DNA of 55,690 nucleotides from Yinghuangia seranimata. Lineage in GTDB: Bacteria; Actinomycetota; Actinomycetes; Streptomycetales; Streptomycetaceae. Of this stretch, positions 26,129 to 35,500 are shown piece after piece. Below the pieces are notes generated by a model, which saw nothing but the letters and a program-made list of their open reading frames with translations, was not told the DNA's origin and ran no database searches. Made by a program: the position numbers and the translations under genes. The stretch covers positions 63,547 through 119,236 of the forward strand of contig NZ_JASAOI010000058.1 in NCBI RefSeq assembly GCF_029953285.1. The letters are read 5' to 3'. The first letter of the stretch is position 1; every line of letters starts with the position of its first letter.

Positions 26129-26899
26129 ATGACGAACACGGCGAAGAACATCCTGGTCACCGGCGGAACGGGCGCGCTGGGCAGCCTGCTGGTCCCGCGG
26201 CTGGTCGAGGCCGGGCAGAAGGTGCGCGTCCTGACCCGCGGCACCCGCCCCGCCGACGAGAGCGTGGAGTACGTCGCGTGCGACCTCCTCAAGGGCGAGG
26301 GCGTGGACGAGGCGGTCGCGGGCGTCGACACGATCGTGCACCTCGCCGGCGGCCCGAAGGGCGACGACGTCGCCACCGGCCACCTCGTCGCTGCCGCGAA
26401 GAAGGCCGGCGTCGGGCACATCGTCTACATCTCCGTGATCGGCGCCGACACGATGCCGATCGGCTACTTCCGCGCCAAGCACGGCGCCGAGCGGGCGATC
26501 GCCGAGTCCGGGATCCCGTACACCACACTGCGCGCCGCGCAGTTCCACTACCTCGCGCTGAACATCGTCAGGTCCATGACGAAGATGCCGTTCCTGCCGG
26601 TCCCCGGCGGGCTGCGCTTCCAGCCCGTGGACGCCCGCGACGTCGCCGACCGCATGCTGGAGCTGACCCTCGGCGAGCCGGCCGGGCTGGTGCCGGACCT
26701 GACGGGGCCGACGGTGTACGACGTCCGTGAGCTCGCGGCCGGGTACCTCGCCGCGACGGGCAAGAAGCGCGTGAAGCTGCCGGTGCGCATCCCCGGAAAG
26801 ATCGGCAAGGCGTACCGCGCGGGCGAGAACCTGACGCTGGAAGGCGCCTTGGTGGGCACCCGCACGTTCGAGGACTACCTGGCCACCGAGCTGGTCTGA
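26129..26899 (+). CDS. NAD(P)-binding NmrA/atypical SDR family protein
   Basis: A 256-aa Rossmann protein with the glycine motif 'ILVTGGTGALGSLLVPRL' at the N-terminus, 'IVHLAGGPKGDD' and 'YFRAKHGAERAI' (a Y..K-like arrangement). This is the atypical SDR / NmrA-like group that binds NAD(P) for reduction or as a redox sensor. The substrate is unknown. ATG 26129 follows GGAG by 6 nt; the ORF upstream to 26075 is not needed. It converges on mqnD with a 37-bp gap. Confidence 0.85.
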   Translation: MTNTAKNILVTGGTGALGSLLVPRLVEAGQKVRVLTRGTRPADESVEYVACDLLKGEGVDEAVAGVDTIVHLAGGPKGDDVATGHLVAAAKKAGVGHIVYISVIGADTMPIGYFRAKHGAERAIAESGIPYTTLRAAQFHYLALNIVRSMTKMPFLPVPGGLRFQPVDARDVADRMLELTLGEPAGLVPDLTGPTVYDVRELAAGYLAATGKKRVKLPVRIPGKIGKAYRAGENLTLEGALVGTRTFEDYLATELV

Positions 26900-26936
26900 T
26901 GCGGGGCCCCCACCCACGGGCCCACACGCCGAGGCC

Positions 26937-27788
26937 CTACGCGCCCGGGAACGCCAGCAGCCCGGGCGCGACCCTCGGCACCAGGCCTTCGTCGGCCGCG
27001 CGGTCCAGGAGGCCGCGCACGGCCGCGTAGCCCTCGTCGCCCAGGTCGCGGGTGAACTCGTTGACGTAGAGGCCGATGTGCCGCTCCTGCACGGACGGGC
27101 TCATCTCCTGCGCGTGCTCGTGCACGTACGCGCGGGACGCCTCCGGGTCGGCCCACGCGTGCTCGACCGACGCGCGCGCCGCGGCGGCCAGCGCCGGGAG
27201 GTCCAGGGAACGCCGCGCGACGATCGCGCCGAGCGGGATCGCCAGGCCGGTGTCGGCCTCCCACTCCTCGCCCATGTCGGCGAGGCGGCTGAGCCCGTAC
27301 TCGTGGAACGTGAAGCGGGCCTCGTGGATCACCAGTCCGGCGTCCACCAGCCCGTCGCGGACCGCGGGCATGATCTCGTGGAACGGCAGCACGCGGATCT
27401 CGCCGACGCCGCCCGGCACGGCGCGCGCCGCCCACAACCGGAACAGCAGGTAGGCGGTGGACCGTTCGCTGGGCACCGCGACCACGCGCCCGGCGAGGTC
27501 GGCGGGGGCGACGGCCTCGCGGGCCAGCACCAGCGGGCCGCAGCCGCGGCCGAGCGCGCCGCCGCAGGGCAGCAGCGCGTACTCGTCGAGCACCCACGGG
27601 AGCGCCGCGTAGGAGATCTTCAGCACGTCGAGGCTGCCGCGTTCGGCGAGCCCGTTGGTGACGTCGATGTCCGCGTAGGTCACCTCGACCGGCGGGGCGT
27701 CCGCCACCAGCCCGTGCGTCCACGCGTGGAACGTGAACGTGTCGTTCGGGCAGGGCGAGTACGCCATGGACAGGGGTGCGGGGCTCAC
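26937..27788 (-). CDS. mqnD: 1,4-dihydroxy-6-naphthoate synthase MqnD
   Basis: A 283-aa periplasmic-binding-protein-fold enzyme of the futalosine route to menaquinone. It converts cyclic dehypoxanthine futalosine to 1,4-dihydroxy-6-naphthoate. Features include 'YSPCPNDTFTFHAWTHG' at the N-terminus, 'LKISYAALPWVL' and 'VIHEARFTFHEYGL' with the catalytic His region. GTG 27788 overlaps the mqnB stop (GTGA), giving tight coupling. The size matches the S. coelicolor protein I recall (SCO4326). Streptomycetes lack the classical MenFDHCEB route and use this one. Confidence 0.95.
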   Translation of the reverse strand: MSPAPLSMAYSPCPNDTFTFHAWTHGLVADAPPVEVTYADIDVTNGLAERGSLDVLKISYAALPWVLDEYALLPCGGALGRGCGPLVLAREAVAPADLAGRVVAVPSERSTAYLLFRLWAARAVPGGVGEIRVLPFHEIMPAVRDGLVDAGLVIHEARFTFHEYGLSRLADMGEEWEADTGLAIPLGAIVARRSLDLPALAAAARASVEHAWADPEASRAYVHEHAQEMSPSVQERHIGLYVNEFTRDLGDEGYAAVRGLLDRAADEGLVPRVAPGLLAFPGA

Positions 27789-28438
27789 CGGGCCTCCTCG
27801 CCGCGCAGTGCCGGGAGGACCGCGTCGAACCCGGTGCGCAGCGCGGCCAGCGCCTCCGGGATGCGCCACGCGGCGCGGTCGCGCGGCCCGACCGGGTTGG
27901 ACACCGCGCGGAGTTCGAGTACGGGCAGGCCGGCGGCGTCCGCCGCGGTGGCGACCCCGAAGCCCTCCATGGCCTCGGCGGCCGCGCCCGGGTGCCGGGC
28001 GATCAGCTCGGCGGCGCGCGCCGCGGTGCCGGTGACCGTGGAGACGGTGAGGACCGGGCCGACGGCGACGTGCGACAGTACGCGCGCGGCGGCCTCGACG
28101 GCCCGTTCGGCGAGTGCCTCGTCGGTGTCGAACGACGCGGTGCCGAAACCGAGTTCGTCGATCGGGGTGAACCCTTCGGCGGTCTCGGCGCCGAGGTCGG
28201 CGGCCACCACCCGGTTCGCCACGACGAACGTCCCGACCGGGGCGACGCCGGCGAAACCGCCCGCGATGCCGGCGCTCACGACGACGTCGTACGGCGCGAG
28301 CGAGAGCGCCGCCGCGGTGCCCGCGGCCGCCGCGGCCGGACCGACCCCGACGGCCAGCACGTCGACCCCGGGTATGGCGCCGCCGCCGAGCACGGCGTCG
28401 CGCTCGGCGGGCACGGCGGTGACGACCAGCACGCGCAT
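27785..28438 (-). CDS. mqnB: Futalosine hydrolase MqnB
   Basis: A 217-aa nucleoside phosphorylase-fold hydrolase. It removes hypoxanthine from futalosine, producing dehypoxanthine futalosine for MqnC. The opening 'MRVLVVTAVPAERDAVL' and 'VVSAGIAGGFAGVAPVGTFV' form the nucleoside-binding region, and 'AMEGFGVATAADAAGLPVLE' is the family's Met-Glu-Gly active-site segment. It is upstream of and overlaps mqnD. mqnA and mqnC are not in the window, as expected from the scattered arrangement in Streptomyces. Confidence 0.95.
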   Translation of the reverse strand: MRVLVVTAVPAERDAVLGGGAIPGVDVLAVGVGPAAAAAGTAAALSLAPYDVVVSAGIAGGFAGVAPVGTFVVANRVVAADLGAETAEGFTPIDELGFGTASFDTDEALAERAVEAAARVLSHVAVGPVLTVSTVTGTAARAAELIARHPGAAAEAMEGFGVATAADAAGLPVLELRAVSNPVGPRDRAAWRIPEALAALRTGFDAVLPALRGEEAR

Positions 28439-28448
28439 GGGAGGACGG

Positions 28449-28901
28449 CTACTTCTGCTTGAGGCTGAAGAGCCAGACGTTCTTCGGGACGTCCTTCTTG
28501 TACTGGACGACGGCGACCGCGATCTGGTCGGAGTCCTGGAACGCGCCGAACGGCACCGAGTAGCCGGCGAAGTAGGTCTTGTCCTTGATCACCGCGGTCT
28601 GCCGGTTGCCGATCTGCACGACCCACCCGGTGTCCGCGACGGACGGCTCGACGCCGAAGCCGATCGTGGTGCCCTCCGACACGCGCAGCACGGTGGGCTT
28701 GGCGCCCGACTCCTTCGCGCAGTCGGCCGCGGGCTCCTCGCTCGGCTTCACGTTGCGGCAGGCGGCCTCGGAGTGCACCGAGTCGTCGCCGGCGACCAAC
28801 GTGACCAACGCGGACGGCTTCGTGTCCAGGTCGCACCCGACGAGCGTCAAGGATCCCAGCAGTGCGACAGCCGCGATCGCGGCGCGGCGGCGGTTCGTCA
28901 T
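28449..28901 (-). CDS. DUF2771 lipoprotein
   Basis: A 150-aa exported protein. The N-terminus has basic 'MTNRRRAAIAAVALLGSLTL' then the lipobox 'LVGC' at residues ~20-23, so it should be lipid-anchored outside the membrane. The mature part has a Cys pair ('ACRNVKPSEEPAADC') and a beta-sandwich-like pattern ending 'NVWLFSLKQK'. Ten bases separate it from mqnB, so it likely shares the mqnBD transcript. Function unknown. I see no strong Shine-Dalgarno sequence. Confidence 0.85.
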   Translation of the reverse strand: MTNRRRAAIAAVALLGSLTLVGCDLDTKPSALVTLVAGDDSVHSEAACRNVKPSEEPAADCAKESGAKPTVLRVSEGTTIGFGVEPSVADTGWVVQIGNRQTAVIKDKTYFAGYSVPFGAFQDSDQIAVAVVQYKKDVPKNVWLFSLKQK

Positions 28902-28911
28902 GATCGGAAGG

Positions 28912-30312
28912 TTACCGGGCGCCGCGCAGCCGGAAGCCGGGGGACCGCGCCGGGCGCGTCCGGCGCGTCGTGAGCCGGCGGGCGGCGGTGAACAGGGTGA
29001 GCAGCAGCACCGCTGCCGCGACACCCATCCCCAGCGTGCCGTTCAGCGGGAGCGCGATGCCGATGGCGCCGCCGACCACCCACGCCAGCTGCAGAGCCGT
29101 CTCACTGCGCGCGAACGCCGAGGTGCGGACCTCTTCGGGAATGTCCCGCTGGATCATCGCGTCGAGCGACAGCTTGCCGAGCGCCTGAGCGAGGCCGGCC
29201 ACCGCGGCGACCGCCAGCACGGTGGGCAGCCCGTAGAAGAGCGCGGCGGCGACCGCGGACCCGGCGGAGACCGCGACGACGCCGAAGATGATCGCCTCGG
29301 GCGCCTTGGACTTGAACCACGCGCCCAGCGCGGTGCCGACCGCGTTGCCGACCGCCGCGGCGATCACGACCGCGCCCAGTGCCTGCTTGGTGCCGAGCCC
29401 GCCGACCGGCTGCTCGCGCAGCAGGAAGCCGAGGAACATGATCAGGAAGCCGGAGAAGCCGCGCAGCGACGCGTTCGCCCACAGCGCCAGCACCACCGAC
29501 GGGCCGACGCTGCGCAGCCGGCGCGCGCCCTTGCGCGGCCGGTGCCCGGGGAAGTGCGGCTCGTGCTCGACGCCCGGCGCCTCGTGGGTGAACGACGCAC
29601 GGTCCTCGCCCTTGGCCGAGTCCACCTTCGAGGGCAGCGTGAACGTCAGCACGGCGCCGACCACGAAGACCACCGCGGCCGCGTACATGATCCACGAGGT
29701 GCCGTGCCCGAACTTGAGGGCGCCCGCGACCGGCGCCGCGAGCATGGTGCCGATCAGGCCGAACAGCGTGATCCGCGAGTTCACCTTCACCAGCGACATC
29801 GAGCGCGGCTGGAGGCGGGGCACGACCGCGCTGCGGGAGACGCCGTACGCCTTCGAGATCATCAGCACGCCGAACGCCTCGGGGTACAGCTCCAGGCTGG
29901 CGTCCTCGATCGACGACGCCATCATGTAGGCGAGCACCGCGCGCCCCAGCATCGTGACGGCGATGGCCACGCGCCGGCCGCGCCGCAGCCGGTCGAGCAG
30001 CGGGCCGATGATCGGCGCCATCAGCGCGAACGGCGCCATTGTGACCAGCAGGTACAGCGCCACGCGGTCGCGTGCCTCGCCGGTCGGCACAGAGAAGAAC
30101 ACCGAGGTGGCGAGCGCGATGGTGACCAGCGCGTCACCCGCGTTGTTGAGCGCGTGCAGCTCGATCAGCTTGCCGAGCCCGCTCTCGCCCGCGCCCTTCG
30201 AGTGCGACGCGCGGCGGAACCGGCGGGCGGTCTCACCGGGCAGCGCTCCGGCCCATCCGACGCTACGCCGGAACCGCCCGGCTCCGTGCGTGCTGCTTCC
30301 TCGCGCACGCAT
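28912..30312 (-). CDS. MFS transporter
   Basis: A 466-aa major facilitator protein with about twelve hydrophobic segments and a basic, disordered N-terminus of ~45 residues. The loop after TM2 carries 'GPLLDRLRRGRR', equivalent to the MFS A-motif. A longer reading frame extends to 30411, but ATG 30312 fits gene boundaries. A charged central loop ('EDRASFTHEAPGVEHEPHFP') separates the halves. Substrate unknown. It lies 10 bp upstream of the DUF2771 gene, so a five-gene minus-strand run (MFS, DUF2771, mqnB, mqnD) is possible. Confidence 0.88.
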   Translation of the reverse strand: MRARGSSTHGAGRFRRSVGWAGALPGETARRFRRASHSKGAGESGLGKLIELHALNNAGDALVTIALATSVFFSVPTGEARDRVALYLLVTMAPFALMAPIIGPLLDRLRRGRRVAIAVTMLGRAVLAYMMASSIEDASLELYPEAFGVLMISKAYGVSRSAVVPRLQPRSMSLVKVNSRITLFGLIGTMLAAPVAGALKFGHGTSWIMYAAAVVFVVGAVLTFTLPSKVDSAKGEDRASFTHEAPGVEHEPHFPGHRPRKGARRLRSVGPSVVLALWANASLRGFSGFLIMFLGFLLREQPVGGLGTKQALGAVVIAAAVGNAVGTALGAWFKSKAPEAIIFGVVAVSAGSAVAAALFYGLPTVLAVAAVAGLAQALGKLSLDAMIQRDIPEEVRTSAFARSETALQLAWVVGGAIGIALPLNGTLGMGVAAAVLLLTLFTAARRLTTRRTRPARSPGFRLRGAR

Positions 30313-30411
30313 CGCGCCTACCCTCGGTTCGCTTCCAGTCCGCAAGGCTCCCACCCCTTGAATGCTGCCCCTTGCCGTCGCAAATACGTCGGATCCACGG
30401 CCGGTCCACAC

Positions 30412-30454
30412 CCGATATGCATCCGATCTGTGTCCGATCTACGCCGGATGTACG
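30412..30454. repeat. Four 10-11-bp direct repeats in a divergent promoter region
   Basis: CCGATATGCAT, CCGATCTGTGT, CCGATCTACG and CCGGATGTACG follow one another. The ~11-bp spacing places the CCGAT boxes on the same DNA face. They lie 100 bp upstream of the MFS start and 113 bp upstream of the DUF3027 start. Confidence 0.7.
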
Positions 30455-30566
30455 TCTCTCTCGACACGCCGGAAGGGGTGGTCGGTTGCACGTCCGGGAC
30501 GGGAATCCGTGCCTCTTGAGGGTAGCCCTCGCCATACCGCCCGGAGGTTGAGAGAGAATCACTCTC

Positions 30567-31394
30567 GTGAGTGCCCCGATCCGTAGCCGAACCCCCGACC
30601 GCCTGTGCGCGGAAGCCGTCGACCTTGCCCTTGCTGCGGCCGAGGATGTGGCAGGCCCGGGTCGGGTCGGCGGACATCTCGGCGTCCAGGTGGAAGGCGA
30701 CCGCGTCGTCACCCATTTCTTCGCCTGCCGTGAAGACGCCTACCAGGGGTGGCGCTGGGCGGTGACCGTTGCGCGCGCCCCCCGCGCCAAGCTGGTGACC
30801 GTCGACGAGACCGTTCTCGTGCCCGGCCCGGACTCCCTGCTGGCCCCGAGCTGGGTGCCCTGGGAGGACCGGCTGCGCCCCGGCGACCTCGGGGTCGGCG
30901 ACCTGCTGCCGACCAAGGAGGACGACGAGCGCCTCGAGCCCGGGTACACCGATGTGGACCCGGAGGACGCCGAGGAGCCGGTCGGCTTCGGCCCCGGCGC
31001 GGTCGCGCAGCAGCTCGGCCTCGGCCGGCCCCGGGTGCTGTCGCCGCTCGGCCTCGACCTCGCCGCCGACCGGTGGGAGGAGCACTTCGGCGTCCGCACG
31101 GCGATGGCGCAGGCCGCCCCCGCGCACTGCGTCTCGTGCGGCTTCCTCGTCAAGATCGGCGGCCCGCTCGGGCAGGCCTTCGGCGTGTGCGCCAACGAGT
31201 ACGCGCCGGCCGACGGCCACATGGTCTCGCTCGGCTTCGGCTGCGGCGGCCACTCCGAGGCCGCCGTGATGCCGGCCGTGCCGCCGATGTCCGCGCCGGT
31301 CGTCGACGACTACGAGATCGAGCCGGTCCGGGTGCACCCGGAGGCCGGGTCGGTCGACGACGCGGAGCCGGGCGAGGAGCTCGGCCACTCCTGA
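30567..31394 (+). CDS. DUF3027 domain protein
   Basis: A 275-aa protein starting at GTG 30567. The body 'HLGVQVEGDRVVTHFFACRE' and 'GWRWAVTVARAPRAKLVTVD' plus 'LLAPSWVPWEDRLRPGDLG' are diagnostic of DUF3027. Later, 'HCVSCGFLVKIGGPLGQAFG' and 'FGCGGHSE' provide three Cys and a His that could bind zinc. The acidic C-terminus is disordered. A GAGAG-AATCA-CTCTC hairpin sits just upstream of the start. Function unknown; the gene is conserved in actinomycetes. Confidence 0.88.
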   Translation: MSAPIRSRTPDRLCAEAVDLALAAAEDVAGPGRVGGHLGVQVEGDRVVTHFFACREDAYQGWRWAVTVARAPRAKLVTVDETVLVPGPDSLLAPSWVPWEDRLRPGDLGVGDLLPTKEDDERLEPGYTDVDPEDAEEPVGFGPGAVAQQLGLGRPRVLSPLGLDLAADRWEEHFGVRTAMAQAAPAHCVSCGFLVKIGGPLGQAFGVCANEYAPADGHMVSLGFGCGGHSEAAVMPAVPPMSAPVVDDYEIEPVRVHPEAGSVDDAEPGEELGHS

Positions 31395-31448
31395 CGGAGC
31401 CGGGGGTCGGGCCGCGTCGCGGCGGCCCGACCGCTGCCCGGTCACGCG

Positions 31449-32366
31449 TCAGCCGCCGACGAGCCGGTCCAGGACCGTCATCAGCGCGTCCGGCGGCTGG
31501 ATGCTGAACTCCTGCGTGGCGTGGTCTATGCGGGTCAGCGAGGTGAGCGCGCCCGCGTGCCACCAGTACAGCCGCGGGGAGATCGAGCCCGCGTTGTCCT
31601 CGTACGCGCCGAGCCCGAAGTTGGCGAGGTCGTTGATCGCCTCGACGACGTGGCCGTCGGCGATCGGGTAGTAGACCATCAGGCTGCGCGCCGGGACGAC
31701 GACGAGCGCCCCGTCCTCGGGCAGCGGCCGGCCGGTCGTGGCGAGCGCGTAGTCGTCCAGGACCAGGACCTTGCTCGCGACGAAGAACGAATCGCCGCTG
31801 ACGTAGTGCAGGACCGCGCCGCCGGGGCGCTCGACGAGCTCGTGGTCGGCCGGCTCGGCCAGCAGGTTCGCCCGGCCCGCGGCGCGCAGCGCGTCGAGGC
31901 CCGCCGCGGCGACGTCGTCGTCGTGGAGCATCCGGACGGTGTCGGGCAGGTCCAGCGCGAGCGCCTCCACCAGGCCCTCGGCGACCGGGCGCACGTAGTC
32001 GAACCCGCCGTCGTCAGGGAGCGCGTCGTCGGCGAGCAGCCGCAGCCGGGTGTCGCGGAGCAGCTGGTCGGCGGGCGTGGCGCTGTACGGGGCGTTGAAG
32101 AACGCCGAGAAGTGCCGGTCGACGAGCGCGGCCCACTCGGCGGGCGGCGTCGACCGCGCGAAGTGCGCGAGGTTGTCGAGCGGGAGGTACTGGTCCTGCG
32201 AGACCCGGACCTGGTTGCCGCCGAGCGACATGGGCGACTGCCGCTCCGCGAACCAGTTGGTGACGAGCTGCCGCAGCCGCGTGGCCTCGGTGACGGTGAG
32301 CATCGGGAGGTGCGCGTCGGGACGGTCGGCCGTGGTGTCGTGCCGGTCGAAAATCATTCGGCCCAT
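31449..32366 (-). CDS. Conserved hypothetical protein, 305 aa
   Basis: I cannot name its family with confidence. The protein is soluble, acidic and evenly mixed helix and strand, with 'HVVEAINDLANFGLGAYEDN' and 'SPRLYWWHAG' near the C-terminus. No signal peptide, membrane span or obvious catalytic motif. Codon bias and length show it is a real gene. ATG 32366 or the in-frame ATG at 32357 could be the start; neither has a strong Shine-Dalgarno sequence. The 203-bp divergent gap to the Hsp90-like gene shows no clear operator. Confidence 0.72.
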   Translation of the reverse strand: MGRMIFDRHDTTADRPDAHLPMLTVTEATRLRQLVTNWFAERQSPMSLGGNQVRVSQDQYLPLDNLAHFARSTPPAEWAALVDRHFSAFFNAPYSATPADQLLRDTRLRLLADDALPDDGGFDYVRPVAEGLVEALALDLPDTVRMLHDDDVAAAGLDALRAAGRANLLAEPADHELVERPGGAVLHYVSGDSFFVASKVLVLDDYALATTGRPLPEDGALVVVPARSLMVYYPIADGHVVEAINDLANFGLGAYEDNAGSISPRLYWWHAGALTSLTRIDHATQEFSIQPPDALMTVLDRLVGG

Positions 32367-32569
32367 TCAACCGGACCCGTCCGACCGCGGCGCCGGGCGC
32401 GGACGTCCGGCGCGATGTGGACAGTCGGCAGCGGTGCGTGACCACGTGTCGGGGGAGCCGTGTTCGGACAGCCGCCCGCCGAGGGGGTTTGTCAGGTCTA
32501 CGCCCTTTCTCCGGCGGATCCGGCGGCCGGATTTGGCACTCGGGGTGTCCTTGCGTGAAGAGTGGGTCC

Positions 32570-35500
32570 ATGGGCACCGAGGACATCTTCGCGACGGCCG
32601 GACTGCGCCGGGCCGTACTGGACGCTTGGGCGGCACAGCCCGCGCGCTTTCGGGAGGACGCCAACGCCGAGGAGGAGCTCGCGCTCGGCGGATACCGGGA
32701 CCGGCTGGTCGTCGAGCTGGCGCAGAACGCGGCCGACGCGGCCGCGCGCGGCGGGGTGCCCGGGCGGCTGCGGCTGACGCTGCGTGACGGTGTGCTCGCC
32801 GCCGCGAACACCGGTGACCCGCTGCACGCGGAGGGTGTCCTCGCCCTGTCCACGCTGCGCGCGTCCGCGAAGCGCGACGAAGGCCCCGGCACGGTGGGCC
32901 GGTTCGGGGTGGGGTTCGCGGCGGTCCTGGCGGTGTCCGACGAGCCGGTCGTGCTGTCCCGGACCGGCGGTGTGCGCTGGTCGCTGCGCGAGGCGCAGGA
33001 ACTGGCCGCCGGGGTGCCGGAGATCGCCGACGAGGTGCTGCGCCGCGACGGCGACGTCCCGGTGCTGCGGCTCCCGCTGCCCGCCGAAGGCACCCCGCCC
33101 GAGGACTACGACACGGTCGTGGTGCTGCCGCTGCGCGACGTCGCCGCCGTCGACCTGGCGACCCGGCTGCTCGACGAGATCGACGACGCGCTGCTGCTGA
33201 CGCTGTCCGGGCTCACCGAGATCGTCGTCGAGACGGACGCCGAGATCCGGACACTCACCCGCCGCGACGAGCACGGCGCCGTGGTGGTGTCCGACCGCGG
33301 CGTGGAGACGCGCTGGTGGGTCGAGTCGGCGGTCGGCCCGTTGGACGCCGCGCTGCTGGCCGACCGGCCGACCGAGGAACGGCTGCGCGGCGTCTGGTCG
33401 GTGCTGTGGGCGGTGCCGGTCGACGCGACGGGTGCCCCGGTGCCGCTGTCCGGCGGGTCGGTGTGGCGCGCGGGTTCCGCCCCCGACGACGCGGCGGGTC
33501 GTCCCCTCTCGGTGCGTCCCGTCGTGCACGCGCCGACCGCGTCGGACGAACCGCTTGGCCTGCCCGCACTGCTGATCGCCTCGTTCCCGCTCGACAGCAC
33601 GCGGCGGCACGTCGCGCCGGGCCCGCTGCGGGACTTCCTGATCGCGCGCGCCGCCGAGGTGTACGCGAGCCTGCTGCGCGAATGGCCGACGCCGTTCAAC
33701 CGCGCGCTGCTCGGGCTCGTTCCGGGGCTCGCGCCGGAGGGCGAACTCGACGCGCTGCTGCGGCGCGCGGTCCTGGAGCGGCTCGCGGAGACGCCGTTCC
33801 TGCCGACCGCGGGACCGAACGGGGCCGACGCAGCCGGCACAGCCGCCGCGGAGGCCGACCCGGAGGCCGCGGCGGACGCCACGTCCGGCACCCCGCACTC
33901 CGCGCACGCCGGCCTGCGCCCGCGCGACGCGGTGCTGCTCGAGGGCGCCGGCCCCGGCCTCGTCGCCGCGCTGACGCCGGTGCTGCCGGGGCTGCTGCCG
34001 TCCGGGCTCGACAAGTCGCCGGCGCTGCGCGCGCTCGGCGTGCGCCGCCTGCCGTTGGCCGAAGTCGTCGACCAGCTGGCCGCGTTGGACCGCGAACCGG
34101 AGTGGTGGCACGGCCTGTACACGGCCCTCGACCCGGCCGACCGCGACGCCCTCGGCGCGCTGCCCGTGCCGCTGGTGGACGGCCGCCTGGTGCGTGGCCC
34201 GCGGCACCTCCTGCTGCCCGGCCCGGAGACGCCGAAGCCCGCCGTGCTGGCGCCGCTCGACCTGCGGATCGTCCACCCCGACGCGGTGCACGCGCTGCTT
34301 GAGCGGCTGGGCGCGCTGCCGGCCGCGCCGCGCACGGTGCTGGCCGACCCGGCGGTACGCGAAGGCGTGGCGAACGCCGACGACCACGAGGACCCGGACG
34401 CCTTCACGGACGCCGTGCTGGAGCTGGTGCGCGCCGCGCACCTGACCGCCGGCGAGGAGCCGTGGCTCGCCGAGCTGCCGCTGCCCGACGACCGGGGCGA
34501 GCTGGTCCCGGCGGGCGAACTCATGCTGCCCGACGGGCCGTTGGCGGCCCTGGTGGACGACGGGACGCTCGGGGTCGTCGACGCGGCCGTGGTCGAGCGC
34601 TGGGGCGCGGACGTGCTGCGCGCGGTCGGCGTGCTCGACACGTTCGGCATGGTCGTCGAGGACGACGTGGTGCTCGACCACGACGCGTGCGACCACGACC
34701 TGGACCTGGAAGAGGACTGGCTGGACGACGTCCTCGACCACCTGCCGGACCCCGAAGTGCCGCCGGTGCTCACCAACTTCACCGCGGTGCGCGACCTCGA
34801 CCTGGTCGCCGACGACGCGTGGGAGGAAGCCCTCGACCTGCTGGCGGCACCGCCGCTGCGTGCCGCGGTCGTCGACCCGGCCCGCGTGCAACTGCCGGAC
34901 GGGGGACGGGCCGAGATCCCGTCGTACACCTCCTGGTGGCTGCGCGGGCACCCCGTGCTGGACGGCCGTCCGCCGGCGGGCCTCCTGGCGGCGGGCGCGG
35001 ACCCGGCGCTGCACGGGCTGTACGAAGAGGTCGACTCGCACCTGGACGACGTGTTCCTGCGCGCGCTGGGCGTGCGGACCACCCTGGCCGCGCTGCTCGC
35101 CGAGCCGGGCGGCCCGGACGAGCTCCTCGACCGCCTCGCGAAGCGCTCGAACGAAGTCGGCCGCGACCAACTCCGGCTGCTCTACACGGCTTTGGCGGAC
35201 GTCGACATGGACCGCGTGGACGCGCCCCACGAGGTGCGGGCGGTCGTCGCGGGCCGGATCACGGTCGTCGAGGCCAGCTCGGGCGCCGTCGCGGACGCGC
35301 CCGACCTCGCGGCGCTGCTGTCCGAGGACCCGGCCTGGGCTTTGCTGCCCGTCCGCCCGGACCGGGCGACGGCGCTCGCGGAGCTCCTCCAACTCCCGCT
35401 GGTGTCCGAGGTGGTGCCGGGCACGGTGCTGAGCGAGGGCCTCCGCCACGAGGTCCCCGACGCGGTGCTGGCGGCGCTGGCCGGTGCCCCGACCGAGTAC

